A stretch of 64,000 nucleotides of DNA from Clostridiales bacterium (GTDB taxonomy: Bacteria; Bacillota; Clostridia; Lachnospirales; Lachnospiraceae): assembly GCA_012839295.1 (NCBI GenBank), contig DUNO01000002.1:40569-104568 (forward strand). The letters are read 5' to 3'. The notes beneath the pieces are model-generated. The model saw only the letters and a program-made list of their open reading frames with translations, was not told the DNA's origin and made no database searches. The position numbers and the translations under genes are program-made. Positions 1 through 8,363 of this stretch are shown one piece after another (position 1 is the stretch's first letter; each line of letters opens with the position of its first letter).

Positions 1-758
1 TCAATAGGTCCGATATAGGTAAGCCCCATATCTTCAAAGAACATGCTGGGAAGCATGAAGTATTTTACAGCATCCTTGGACCGCTTTAGCATGTCCACCA
101 GACCTTTTCCGCCCGGCACGCTGCCGAGGATATTTTCCATGCTTTCCTTAAATCCCGTATAGCGGTTGCTTGTCCTAAGCCTTGCCAGGTAATTTGCTAA
201 TCCACCCACATTTTCAGAGATGGACATATTATTATCGTTGAGTACAATAATAAAATTTGTTTTTAGCCTTCCGGCATTGTTAATGGCTTCAAAGGCCATC
301 CCTCCCGTAAGGGCTCCATCCCCGAGCACTGCCACTACCTTATTGCTTTTACCGCTTAAATCCCTTGCCTTTACTAATCCCAGGGCTGCGGAAATGGCTG
401 TCGAGCTATGTCCCGTATCAAAGGAATCGCAGCAGCTCTCCTCCATCTTGGGAAAGCCGCTCAAGCCGTCCAGCTGGCGCAAGGTGGGAAAAAGCTCCTT
501 CCTCCCGGTCAGCAGCTTATGGGTATATGCCTGATGCCCCACATCCCAGACTAATTTATCCTGGGGAAAGCTAAGGAACCTGTGGAGAGCCATTGTAAGC
601 TCCACTACTCCCAGGTTAGATGCAAGATGCCCCCCGGTTTTACTGATATTTTGTATTAAAAATTCACGGATTTCTTCTGCCAGTTTATTATAATCCTGGA
701 TCTGTATTTTTTTTATATCATTTGCTTCCTTAATTTCATCCAATAATTCAGGCAAAAT
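1..758 (-). CDS. dxs: 1-deoxy-D-xylulose-5-phosphate synthase, N-terminal part (cut by window edge)
   Basis: Condenses pyruvate and glyceraldehyde 3-phosphate to DXP, the first step of the MEP isoprenoid pathway, using thiamine diphosphate in the cytoplasm. About 252 residues are visible; the C-terminal part lies beyond the left edge. The translated frame starts [13 protein letters not shown] and shows the family's [17 protein letters not shown] segment and the thiamine diphosphate motif, GDGALTGG followed about 25 residues later by [13 protein letters not shown]. The start is probably the TTG at 758, because AGGTGGG lies just upstream; an in-frame GTG further upstream overlaps that ribosome site and is less likely. 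It is the last visible gene of the asp23-nusB-xseA-xseB-ispA-dxs run, next to ispA, whose product also serves isoprenoid synthesis. Confidence 0.95.
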   Translation of the reverse strand, partial: MLPELLDEIKEANDIKKIQIQDYNKLAEEIREFLIQNISKTGGHLASNLGVVELTMALHRFLSFPQDKLVWDVGHQAYTHKLLTGRKELFPTLRQLDGLSGFPKMEESCCDSFDTGHSSTAISAALGLVKARDLSGKSNKVVAVLGDGALTGGMAFEAINNAGRLKTNFIIVLNDNNMSISENVGGLANYLARLRTSNRYTGFKESMENILGSVPGGKGLVDMLKRSKDAVKYFMLPSMFFEDMGLTYIGPI

Positions 759-882
759 AACCCACCTCACCTTCCTGTGTTATGCTGCCGGTGACCCTGC
801 GGTAACCCAAAGTAATCCCAGTGCACTGTCCCACCGGGCAGTACACTAGCTCAGGTGCTGCCGGCCATTCCATGGAATACAT

Positions 883-1800
883 TTAATACTCCCGGTTTAC
901 CAGCATCTTTATCAAATCCAATAAAAAATCATTCCTTTTCCCTAAAGAGCCAAAGGTAGTAATGGCACGCTCCGATATCCCGCGTACCTCATTATTTGCA
1001 GCCTCCAGCCCCAGCAGTGTCACATAGGTTGCCTTCTCATTCTTCTCATCACTATGGACCGGCTTCCCCAATGTCTTAAGGGTGCCGGTCACATCCAGGA
1101 TGTCATCCTTGATCTGGAAGGCAAGGCCGACATCTCCTGCAATCTGTTCTATTTTAAGCACTTCTTCCTCTGTTGCTCCTGCAAGAATTGCACCAACCAT
1201 CATGGAGGCCTCAATAAGTCCCCCCGTCTTTAGCTGGTACATATGATCAAGCCGCTCCCGGCCTACAGCCTTCCCGCAGCCCTCCATATCGATTACCTGC
1301 CCGCCGATCATCCCGTAGATACCGGCTTTTTTTCCGAGGACCTGTAAGGCTTTGGCAGCTTTTTGGTATAATCCGCTTTGCTCCCCGGCCTCCAGCCCGG
1401 TTATCCGGTCAAAGGCCTGAAAGGCTGTCTCAAAGGCATAGTTAAGAAGGCCGTCCCCGGCTAAAATCCCCATAGCCTCCCCATACACCACATGGGTGGT
1501 CTTCCTTCCCCTCCGGTACTCATCATTGTCCATTGCCGGGAGGTCATCATGTACTAAGGAATAGGTATGGATCATCTCAATTGCTGCCATAAAAGGCTCA
1601 ATGATTCCTTCCTCCCGGCCGCCAAACAGCTCATAGGTCTCAGACATCAGCATTGGCCTGAGGCGCTTGCCGCCGGCCAGCAGGCTATAGTTCATTGCCG
1701 CCATGATGGTTCTTTGGTAACCCTCTTCCTGGGGAATATATTTTTTTAGTACCGCTTCAATTGCTGCAGCTTTTTGCTTGATTTGCTGGTCAAAGTTCAT
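883..1800 (-). CDS. ispA: Polyprenyl (farnesyl/geranylgeranyl) diphosphate synthase
   Basis: Elongates allylic diphosphates with isopentenyl diphosphate to make farnesyl or geranylgeranyl diphosphate for quinone, undecaprenyl and carrier-lipid synthesis. The 305-residue all-helical protein has both aspartate-rich metal sites: DDLPAMDND at about 85-93 and DDILD at about 232-236, plus GGKRLRP near 43 and KTGGLIEAS near 191. I chose the ATG at 1800 because GGAG lies 6-8 bases upstream; an in-frame GTG at 1818 would add six residues. The start overlaps the 3' end of xseB by 11 bases, so the two are translationally coupled. Chain length cannot be settled from sequence by eye. Confidence 0.93.
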   Translation of the reverse strand: MNFDQQIKQKAAAIEAVLKKYIPQEEGYQRTIMAAMNYSLLAGGKRLRPMLMSETYELFGGREEGIIEPFMAAIEMIHTYSLVHDDLPAMDNDEYRRGRKTTHVVYGEAMGILAGDGLLNYAFETAFQAFDRITGLEAGEQSGLYQKAAKALQVLGKKAGIYGMIGGQVIDMEGCGKAVGRERLDHMYQLKTGGLIEASMMVGAILAGATEEEVLKIEQIAGDVGLAFQIKDDILDVTGTLKTLGKPVHSDEKNEKATYVTLLGLEAANNEVRGISERAITTFGSLGKRNDFLLDLIKMLVNREY

Positions 1801-2005
1801 TGGCTTCTCCGCTTTCACTTAATATGATCAATTCTTTCTCTACTTTATCAATGGAATCATTGCACGCCTTTAACAGCTTCATTCCCTCCTGATATAAGGT
1901 AAAGGAGTCCTCGAGGCTGATATCCGGCTTCTCCAGCTCTTCCATGATCTTATTTAATTTATCAAAGGATTCTTCTAATTTCATAATTATTCCCATGCCT
2001 TTCAT
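1790..2005 (-). CDS. xseB: Exodeoxyribonuclease VII small subunit
   Basis: Small subunit of the ATP-independent single-strand exonuclease ExoVII, which acts with the XseA subunit encoded immediately upstream. The 64-71 residue protein has the family core EESFDKLNKIMEELEKPDISLEDSFTLYQEGMKLLKACNDSIDKVE, a short helical hairpin. Two starts are possible: ATG at 2005 or ATG at 1984 (MKLEESF), the second giving the usual family N-terminus. It lies 30 bases after xseA and overlaps the start of ispA. Confidence 0.92.
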   Translation of the reverse strand: MKGMGIIMKLEESFDKLNKIMEELEKPDISLEDSFTLYQEGMKLLKACNDSIDKVEKELIILSESGEANEL

Positions 2006-2035
2006 TTTTCAAGGTTGAAAGTTTATTATTGCCGG

Positions 2036-3280
2036 CTATGTACGTCCAGGGGATTCCTCTTTGGGATGCTGGACATCCCGCTGCTTTGGATCCAATTCCT
2101 CCACCCTGGCTTTCATGTCGCCGTCCAGCAAGGATACTGTAAGCAGCTCTCCCTTATTTACATCCCGGATGCTCTGCACCGGCTTATTATCCTCCCTGGC
2201 GACGAGTGCATAGCCTTTACTAAGCTTTGATAACGGTGACAAGCCATGCAGCCTTGCAATATATAGCTCCAAACGATGCCGTCTTTCCTGCAGCTTCTGG
2301 TTCATTTTTTGCTGCAGCTTTTGTTCCACTTCCATTAAATACTGCCTTTTTTGTTTGATCTGGTAGGAAGGGCTTGCATAGAACAGCCTCAGCTTATATT
2401 CCTTGCAGCGGTTTTGGTAAAGAGCCAGCTTCTGCCACAGCTCCTTAGTAAGCTTCCTCCTGTTATCACGGAGCAGGGACTGGAAGGCCTGGTAGTCATT
2501 TACCGCCAGCTCCGCTGCTGCTGATGGGGTTGGTGCCCGTAAATCAGAAACAAAATCTGCAATCGTGACATCCGTCTCATGTCCTACCGCCGAGATAACC
2601 GGGGTATTACATTGGTAGATCGCCCGTGCTACAATCTCTTCATTAAAGGCCCATAGGTCTTCAATGGAGCCTCCGCCCCTGCCGACAATAATGGTATCCA
2701 CACCCAGCCTGTCCAATGCCCGGATACCCTTAACCACACTCTGGGCGGCACCCTCTCCCTGCACCTGTGCAGGATACAGGATCAGCTGTACATAGGGGTT
2801 CCTTCGTTTCGATATATTAATAATATCCTGGATGGCAGCACCGGTAGCTGCTGTTACGATCCCCACCCTTTTAGGAAAGGACGGTACCGGCTTTTTATGG
2901 GCCGGATCAAAGAGCCCTTCTTCCTCCAGGCACCTTTTTAGCCTCTCATATTTCTCATAGAGGATCCCCTGTCCATCCAGAACAATTTCGTTCGCATATA
3001 ATTGATATTTTCCATCCCTCTCATAGACATTGACACTGCCCAGGGCGATGACACTCTGGCCTTCCTCCAAACGGAATTTCAAGCCTCTCCTCTGGCCTGC
3101 AAACATAACACATGCCAATTGCCCCTGAGCATCCTTTAGTGTAAAGTAAATATGCCCAGAGGTATGATATTTGCAGTTGGATACCTCACCCTTTACATAG
3201 ACATGGTTTAGCATCCGGTCGCGCATAAATAAATTTTTGATATATAGATTAATCTCTGTTACCGAATAAGCCTGTCCCAT
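2036..3280 (-). CDS. xseA: Exodeoxyribonuclease VII large subunit
   Basis: Catalytic subunit of ExoVII, which degrades single-stranded DNA bidirectionally into oligonucleotides during repair. At 414 residues it is near the usual length. An N-terminal OB-fold is visible (YVKGEVSNCKYHTSGHIYFTLKD, about 25-47), followed by the nuclease core with GGGSIEDLWAFNEE and ISAVGHETDVTIADFVSDLRAPTPSAAAE, then a coiled-coil tail rich in Gln, Lys and Arg that binds small subunits. It sits 23 bases downstream of nusB in the same operon and directly before xseB. Confidence 0.96.
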   Translation of the reverse strand: MGQAYSVTEINLYIKNLFMRDRMLNHVYVKGEVSNCKYHTSGHIYFTLKDAQGQLACVMFAGQRRGLKFRLEEGQSVIALGSVNVYERDGKYQLYANEIVLDGQGILYEKYERLKRCLEEEGLFDPAHKKPVPSFPKRVGIVTAATGAAIQDIINISKRRNPYVQLILYPAQVQGEGAAQSVVKGIRALDRLGVDTIIVGRGGGSIEDLWAFNEEIVARAIYQCNTPVISAVGHETDVTIADFVSDLRAPTPSAAAELAVNDYQAFQSLLRDNRRKLTKELWQKLALYQNRCKEYKLRLFYASPSYQIKQKRQYLMEVEQKLQQKMNQKLQERRHRLELYIARLHGLSPLSKLSKGYALVAREDNKPVQSIRDVNKGELLTVSLLDGDMKARVEELDPKQRDVQHPKEESPGRT

Positions 3281-3303
3281 ATTCCCTCCAAGCTGCTAAC
3301 CTT

Positions 3304-3699
3304 TTATACCAGCTTCGCAAGCACTCCGTTGATAAAGCCAGGGGACTCGTCCCCACCGAACTTCTTTGATAACTCAACGGCTTCATTGATTGCTACCTTC
3401 ACGGGAATATCCTCATCAAAACGCATCTCATATACCGCAAGCCGTAGGATCGTCAGATCCACCTTTCCCATACGGTTTAGCTTCCAACCGCTGGAGGCCT
3501 CGGATAGAATAGCATCTATGCTTTCTAAATTTTCCACAATTGCATTGAAACGCCCGGTCAGATAAGCATACTCCTCTACTGAGGGCTTATTGAGCTCCGA
3601 TATATACAGCTCTACCTGCTCACTTAATTCGTTTACCCCATGAAAATCCTTTCGGAACAACATAAGGAAAACGTGTTCTCTCATCTCTCTTCTTGTCAC
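3304..3699 (-). CDS. nusB: Transcription antitermination protein NusB
   Basis: Binds boxA RNA with S10 (NusE) to promote processive rRNA transcription. The 131-residue version beginning at the GTG at 3699 (VTRREMREHVFLMLF) matches the family's usual N-terminus and length; an upstream ATG at 3750 would add 17 residues without family character. The C-terminal half AVYEMRFDEDIPVKVAINEAVELSKKFGG is the diagnostic NusB helix. It stands between asp23 and xseA, a very common clostridial arrangement. The bases just upstream carry a dispersed leader repeat (see 3751-3790). Confidence 0.94.
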   Translation of the reverse strand: MTRREMREHVFLMLFRKDFHGVNELSEQVELYISELNKPSVEEYAYLTGRFNAIVENLESIDAILSEASSGWKLNRMGKVDLTILRLAVYEMRFDEDIPVKVAINEAVELSKKFGGDESPGFINGVLAKLV

Positions 3700-3749
3700 G
3701 TACAAATAACCTTGCCCTTTCCGGTACCTGCAAGCTTTGCCCACAGGCA

Positions 3750-3792
3750 CAATTCACTCTAACGAACATTTGGCCACTAGACCACCCTCTAT
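3750..3792 (-). repeat. Dispersed leader repeat, nusB copy
   Basis: On the minus strand this reads GGTGGTCTAGTGGCC then AAATGTTCGTTAGAGTGAAT. The segment CAAATGTTCGTTAG recurs in the tandem repeats before iscS (63850-64000), and ATGTTCGGAAGTGTGAA before pyrC is a diverged relative. In each case the copy lies in the 5' leader of a minus-strand gene. The internal GGTC/GGCC arms can form a small hairpin. No protein is encoded. Confidence 0.5.
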
Positions 3793-3910
3793 CCTTTTAC
3801 ACACGAATAAACAAGGGACTTCTACAGATCCTTAACCGATTATTTCCTGAAAGCTTTGCTCCCATGAAATGGAAAGTGAAATCCTGCAAAAGGCCCTTGC
3901 TATACATAAT

Positions 3911-4300
3911 CTACGCTTCTTTTACGATGTTAACTCCTGCGATACGGATATTAACCTCCTTGACCTGAAGACCGGTCATATTCTCTATCGCCAGCTTCAC
4001 CTTTTCTTGCACTTGCTTTGCAGTTTCCGGAATACCATACCCATAGTCCAGGGTAAGTGCCATATCGACGGAAACCGCATCCGGATTTACAAGAACCTTA
4101 ACTCCTTTAGCCAAGTTTTTTCTTCCCGGTTTTTCCGTAAGTTCATTCGTCGTGTTACCTGATATTGCAGATACACCTTTTACTTCGGTTGCCGCCAGAG
4201 TTGCGATGGAGGCCACCACCTCATCCGCAATCTGAACCTCGCCGACCTTGCCATTCTCATGTATTTTATATGTGTTTCTATTTTCCGGTTCCTTGTTCAA
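3911..4300 (-). CDS. Asp23/Gls24 family envelope stress protein
   Basis: A 129-residue member of the Asp23/Gls24 (DUF322) family, small cytoplasmic proteins that associate with the cell envelope, often through a membrane anchor. Visible family features are the N-terminal GEVQIADEVVASIATLAATEVKGVSAISG and the C-terminal IPETAKQVQEKVKLAIENMTGLQVKEVNIRIAGV. It has no transmembrane segment or signal peptide. In Clostridia this gene is regularly found between spoIIIAH and nusB, as here. Its exact job is not known from sequence. Confidence 0.92.
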   Translation of the reverse strand: MNKEPENRNTYKIHENGKVGEVQIADEVVASIATLAATEVKGVSAISGNTTNELTEKPGRKNLAKGVKVLVNPDAVSVDMALTLDYGYGIPETAKQVQEKVKLAIENMTGLQVKEVNIRIAGVNIVKEA

Positions 4301-4451
4301 TTTGAATACCTCCTAAGTTCCTATCGTTATCCGGTATACCTTACTGATGTTTTCATTATATAGCATTATACCAAATTACGCAACTTTTGCAAATATAAAT
4401 ATATTTTGCGGGTTAAGCAGATTATTATACCAAATTTCTTATTTTAAACCT

Positions 4452-5255
4452 TTATTCTGATGCAACTACCGGATTGATACTGATTTTCCCAATAGCAACT
4501 CCGGTTCCCTCTTTTACGACATTTTCTATGATCGCCAGCTCCTGGTCTGTCAAAGTTGTTGCATTCACAACTACCATTGCTTTATCATCCACTATGTATA
4601 CCACCGCATCATCAAAGCCCTTTGCCCCTAACAGGATTTCGGTTGCTTTTTCCTTCTCTGCTGCCTCTGTAAGCTTAATCATGCTCTCCTCCGCCTGTGC
4701 CTTCATTTTTTCCGAAACAGACTTGCTTTCGATCATCTGCATCAGGTTTGCCCTGCTCTGGGCACGGGTCTGCTCACGCTCGATTTTTGAGGAAATAAAA
4801 TAGCCTGCTTCAATGGATGCATTTGCAAGCACTGCTTCTCCGGGAGTTCCGTCCTTGAGGTCAATTTCTCCGTTATCGGCCACATCATGGGAGGAAGCCA
4901 AAATGTCCTCATCCGAGAGATCATTTAATCCTAAGTCACCCGTATCATCTACATCGGTAGCTTCTTCCTCATTATCCGTGTCGTCCACATCCGTATCCTC
5001 AATTGTCCCATCGTCTGTATCATCCACTCCTGTATCTGTGGCTGTCCCTGTAGGGGAAACCTCCGTATTTGTCGCTACGTTAACCCCATCCACTTCTGTG
5101 TATTCGTCATAATTTTCCGAGCCCGGATCTACGGTCAATAGAGTATCCGAATCTTTTCCGGCATCTTGGTTAGTGAAGCTTAGATAACCCGCGATTACGA
5201 TCATAATGGCTAATGCGGTTATTATGACATGGTTTTTTTTGAATATATTCTTCAT
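4452..5255 (-). CDS. spoIIIAH: Stage III sporulation protein AH
   Basis: Mother-cell component of the SpoIIIA-SpoIIQ feeding channel that links mother cell and forespore during engulfment. The 267-residue protein has one N-terminal membrane helix (HVIITALAIMIVIAGYLSF, about 9-27) and a C-terminal YscJ/FliF-like ring-building domain (about 150-265) with EQTRAQSRANLMQMIESKS and VVYIVDDKAMVVVN. Between them is an acidic low-complexity linker made of repeated VDDTD units (about 60-115), longer than in Bacillus subtilis. It is the last gene of the spoIIIA operon, 14 bases after spoIIIAG. Confidence 0.93.
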   Translation of the reverse strand: MKNIFKKNHVIITALAIMIVIAGYLSFTNQDAGKDSDTLLTVDPGSENYDEYTEVDGVNVATNTEVSPTGTATDTGVDDTDDGTIEDTDVDDTDNEEEATDVDDTGDLGLNDLSDEDILASSHDVADNGEIDLKDGTPGEAVLANASIEAGYFISSKIEREQTRAQSRANLMQMIESKSVSEKMKAQAEESMIKLTEAAEKEKATEILLGAKGFDDAVVYIVDDKAMVVVNATTLTDQELAIIENVVKEGTGVAIGKISINPVVASE

Positions 5256-5269
5256 TTTACGCCTCCTGA

Positions 5270-5893
5270 TTAATTATTAGCTTGATTCATCTTCATTACT
5301 TTAACTTTATGCGCCGGTATTCCAAATAATACCTGCGCGGCCTCCATAATGTCCATTTTAATTTTTGCATCATCTCCGCCTTCGGCGATCACTAGGACGC
5401 CTTCCACTTCCGGTTCCAGTTCCTGTATTATGTAGGGCTGCGACTTCCCATTCTCGTTCGTAACCAGAACGGTACTCTCTTCCCGCGTTATATTATTATT
5501 TGTTCTGCTTCCACCCTCCCCGTCAACTTCGTTCACGCTTTCCTGTGTAGTTGGATCATCCTTTAATGGAACCTGTTCCGCCGAGGCTTTCAAAGTAATC
5601 ATTACCTCTACATCACCAATGCCGGATACCTTCCCAAGGATTTTCTCCAGCCTTTTTTCCATTTCTGATATATAGGTATTCGAGCTATGGCTTGTCATAT
5701 TACTATCTTTTTGTATAACCTTTGTGTCATTTTCTTTAGAATCACCATCGTCGGAACCTACCGAGCTAAAAATCCCGGGAACAGACAGTAGGATGATAAG
5801 AATTCCTGCCATAGCCAGCATGATTAGCCGGGGTACCCCTATGTCTTTTAAGGAAAACTTAAATTTCCCTCCATTTTTATCCTTCATTTCCAT
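5270..5893 (-). CDS. spoIIIAG: Stage III sporulation protein AG
   Basis: Forms the large ring of the SpoIIIA complex in the mother-cell membrane. The 207-residue protein has a single membrane segment (LIMLAMAGILIILLSVPGIF, about 24-43), a Ser/Asn/Asp-rich stretch and a ring-building domain with MEKRLEKILGKVSGIGDVEVMITLKAS (about 82-108) and PYIIQELEPEVEGVLVIAEGGDDAKIK. The motif 'YL..ME..LE.ILS.I.GVG.V.V.IT' is characteristic. It is tightly spaced between spoIIIAF and spoIIIAH. Confidence 0.94.
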   Translation of the reverse strand: MEMKDKNGGKFKFSLKDIGVPRLIMLAMAGILIILLSVPGIFSSVGSDDGDSKENDTKVIQKDSNMTSHSSNTYISEMEKRLEKILGKVSGIGDVEVMITLKASAEQVPLKDDPTTQESVNEVDGEGGSRTNNNITREESTVLVTNENGKSQPYIIQELEPEVEGVLVIAEGGDDAKIKMDIMEAAQVLFGIPAHKVKVMKMNQANN

Positions 5894-5899
5894 ACCGAC

Positions 5900-6523
5900 T
5901 TATCCTCCCTGTATACTAATATTTATATTGCCTTGTTCCATATTATAGAAGTCCGCAAGCTCTTTTTTTATTGTAATTTCCAAGGGGGAAGGAGCTTGCT
6001 TTTCGGATGTTTTTTCTTCCTCTCCAATTGTTATTTGCGCAATTTTTATTTCATCTATGTCAAGCCTGTTTTTATCCCCGGAATCCCCATCTCCAGCCGC
6101 AACCGCACGGATATCCATCCCTTCAACGCTTCCAAAATTCTCGCTTTCACTATCCATATTAAAGATAACATCAACGTAATCCACCGAAATATCCCTCTTC
6201 TGGAGCAATTCCTTCACCTGCTCCCTTATCCCGTCCTCATATTCGGCAAAGATTGCCTCCTGCTGTTCTCTTTCTACACCCTCAAGCTCTTTTTTAAACT
6301 CCGAGGTATCCACAGTAAAATTATTCGAGTTAAAAAAATAATCCAGGCTCTCATCCAGCTTTATTACCCTAAGAACCGGCGTTATCACAATCAGCACCAG
6401 GATCATGCCCGAGACAATGCTGATATACTTTTTATAGCTCTTGTTCCCAAGCAGGTTCATGACAATGGTATTCATAATCATATAAATTACAATATTACGA
6501 ATCCAAGAATACAGCTCTTCCAT
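5900..6523 (-). CDS. spoIIIAF: Stage III sporulation protein AF
   Basis: Two-helix membrane protein of the SpoIIIA complex with an extracytoplasmic ring-building-like domain. I place the start at the ATG at 6523 (MEELYSWIRNIVIYMI), preceded by GAGGTG and two bases past the spoIIIAE stop; a longer upstream reading (to 6643) has Cys-rich non-family sequence and is rejected. The 207-residue product shows NIVIYMIMNTIVMNLL and YISIVSGMILVLIVITPVLRV as membrane segments and a charged C-terminal half. Confidence 0.92.
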   Translation of the reverse strand: MEELYSWIRNIVIYMIMNTIVMNLLGNKSYKKYISIVSGMILVLIVITPVLRVIKLDESLDYFFNSNNFTVDTSEFKKELEGVEREQQEAIFAEYEDGIREQVKELLQKRDISVDYVDVIFNMDSESENFGSVEGMDIRAVAAGDGDSGDKNRLDIDEIKIAQITIGEEEKTSEKQAPSPLEITIKKELADFYNMEQGNINISIQGG

Positions 6524-6525
6524 AT

Positions 6526-7695
6526 TCACCTCACACTCCCCGTCGTAACCGCCACAATCGTAATTGCCAGCATAAACAATACCGCCCCCACAAACACAGT
6601 CTGCAGGAGCAACGCTGTTGCTTTGGCAGCAGCACTGATGCATTCAATAAACCGTTTATCCGAGACCGGCTGCAGGGCCGCACTGCTGACTTTATAGATA
6701 ACGGTAACTACAGCCAGCTTTAAAAATGGCACGGCACTGATTATAATAATTACCACCAGACCAGTTACCCCAATGGAGTTTTTCAGGATAACCCCCGCTC
6801 CCAGGATGGTCTCCGTCACACTGCCGAGGGCATCCCCGATACCCGGGATTGCTTCCGAGGCCTTGTATAGCACCGAGCGCTTCACCTGGTCCACAACGGG
6901 GACAATCAGCCCCTTAATGGCACTAAAACCCACTACTACTGCCAATAAGCTTTTTAGCAGCCAGCTGACGCCAAGGGCGATGAGATCCGCCAGCCTGGAA
7001 AGCATGTCCTCCTTGGACAGGTTATTTGCCAGCACAATTACAAGATAGAAATCAATCATAGGGATAACCAGCTTAATTAGAATAAAATCTACCAGCGTGA
7101 TCAATCCCAGGGCAGCTTCATAAAAAACCATCGAGGTGGTTGCCCCTGAGGTAAAGGCTACCGTCATCAGATAGGTCGGTATGAGCGCCTTCATAAAATC
7201 AAGGATGGCTCCTATCGTATCCGACGCTACCCTGGATGCGACAATAAAGGAGCTGACCAGCAATCCGAACAAAAGCAGGTAGGTAACATAAAAGCCTGTT
7301 TCCGCCACCTGGTTATTTTTAAAGGCGGTAGAAAAATTAGTTAAAAGTGCTGCAATCAATGAGATGGTGACCAGGCTGGCAAAGGTATTTAGGTTGGCCT
7401 TAATTTCACCCTTCACCTGTCCAAAGAGCTCCGACCCGATGGAGGAAAGTGAAAAGGATTCCTCTCCCTGCAGCAGCTTTGATATGTAATCACTAAAATT
7501 AAAATCATTGCCGGTTCCAAGCACATTGTCAATGACTGATTGGATTTCATCATAGTCCATATCATCGGAAAACCCCGGGGAGGCCTTTGCGGTTTTCGCA
7601 TTTAGAAAGGCCAGGACCATAACAAGTATTATAAAAATAAACTTAAGCCGATGTCCCTTTTTCTCCGGCTTGCTACGCCCCATACCCATCGGCAT
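6526..7695 (-). CDS. spoIIIAE: Stage III sporulation protein AE
   Basis: Largest polytopic membrane protein of the SpoIIIA channel, about 389 residues with a signal-like N-terminus (FIFIILVMVLAFLNAKTAKA) and about seven to eight hydrophobic segments such as VTISLIAALLTNF, FYVTYLLLFGLLVSSFIVA and TGLVVIIIISAVPFLKLAVVT. The helix LLKSLLAVVVGFSAIKGLI and the motif KRSVLYKASEAIPGIGDALG are family-typical. Start codons at 7698, 7695 and 7689 are all possible; the start overlaps the spoIIIAD stop, so translation is coupled. Confidence 0.94.
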   Translation of the reverse strand: MPMGMGRSKPEKKGHRLKFIFIILVMVLAFLNAKTAKASPGFSDDMDYDEIQSVIDNVLGTGNDFNFSDYISKLLQGEESFSLSSIGSELFGQVKGEIKANLNTFASLVTISLIAALLTNFSTAFKNNQVAETGFYVTYLLLFGLLVSSFIVASRVASDTIGAILDFMKALIPTYLMTVAFTSGATTSMVFYEAALGLITLVDFILIKLVIPMIDFYLVIVLANNLSKEDMLSRLADLIALGVSWLLKSLLAVVVGFSAIKGLIVPVVDQVKRSVLYKASEAIPGIGDALGSVTETILGAGVILKNSIGVTGLVVIIIISAVPFLKLAVVTVIYKVSSAALQPVSDKRFIECISAAAKATALLLQTVFVGAVLFMLAITIVAVTTGSVR

Positions 7696-8078
7696 CAAAC
7701 CTCCAAAAAGTTGTTGATGGTATCCAGTATGGCCAGCATGATCGGCATACTGATCGCCAGGATACTCAACTTGCCAACCAGTTCAATCTGCTCCCCGACC
7801 GCATTATACCCGGAATCCTTGCAGAGGGAGGAGGCTATCTCCGTGATATAGGTAATCCCGATAATCTTGACCAGGATTCCCGTATAGGCACGGTTCAGCT
7901 TTATATAGCCCTGCAGCTGGGTAATGGCATCCATGATGATCTGCAGCTTTCCCAGTCCCCATAACAGGATCAGGATGCAGGCGGCAATACTGATATAGAG
8001 GGAATATTCATCCTTCCCTTTTTTAAACATAATTGCAAGAACGACTGTCATTAATCCAATTACAGCTATTTTTACCAT
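7695..8078 (-). CDS. spoIIIAD: Stage III sporulation protein AD
   Basis: Small integral membrane protein of the SpoIIIA complex, related to SpoIIIAC. The start at 8078 (MVKIAVIGLMTVVLAIMFK) follows GAGG with six-base spacing; an upstream ATG at 8090 would add four residues. The 127-residue chain has four hydrophobic stretches including YSLYISIAACILILLWGLGK and KLSILAISMPIMLAILDTI. The segment IIGITYITEIASSLCKDSGYNAVGEQIELVGK is the SpoIIIAD signature. Confidence 0.93.
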   Translation of the reverse strand: MVKIAVIGLMTVVLAIMFKKGKDEYSLYISIAACILILLWGLGKLQIIMDAITQLQGYIKLNRAYTGILVKIIGITYITEIASSLCKDSGYNAVGEQIELVGKLSILAISMPIMLAILDTINNFLEV

Positions 8079-8131
8079 GTGAAACCTCATTCCTTAATGT
8101 ATGTATATAAGCCCGGTACCGCCGCTTATTC

Positions 8132-8329
8132 CTACACAATATTAAATAACTTCTGAATTGTCGTGAACAAGTCCGAGATATGCGGCAACAGCCACAGAAG
8201 TACCAGAACCAGACCTGCCAGACTGGTCAGAAAGGCCAGATCATCCCTCCCCGATTGCTTTAAAATCTGGTTTAGTATCGACACCATGATACCAACCAAT
8301 GCTATCCGTAATATAAAATAGATGTCCAT
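8132..8329 (-). CDS. spoIIIAC: Stage III sporulation protein AC
   Basis: A 65-residue two-helix membrane protein of the SpoIIIA complex, the usual length for the family. It starts MDIYFILRIALVGIMVSILNQILKQSGRDD, and the 'LNQILKQSGRDDxAFLTSLAG' junction between the two membrane segments is the family signature. It lies between spoIIIAB and spoIIIAD within the operon. Confidence 0.94.
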   Translation of the reverse strand: MDIYFILRIALVGIMVSILNQILKQSGRDDLAFLTSLAGLVLVLLWLLPHISDLFTTIQKLFNIV

Positions 8330-8363
8330 AGATTCCCTCCACCGTATCGCATAAGCGAGTGTA

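Noticed and set aside
6526..6643. Extended N-terminus of SpoIIIAF rich in Cys
   Set aside because: It overlaps spoIIIAE in another frame; the ATG at 6523 has its own ribosome site and gives the family-length protein.
5933..6697. 254-residue plus-strand frame opposite spoIIIAF
   Set aside because: It is antisense to a clear spoIIIAF/AE coding region and has no ribosome binding site.
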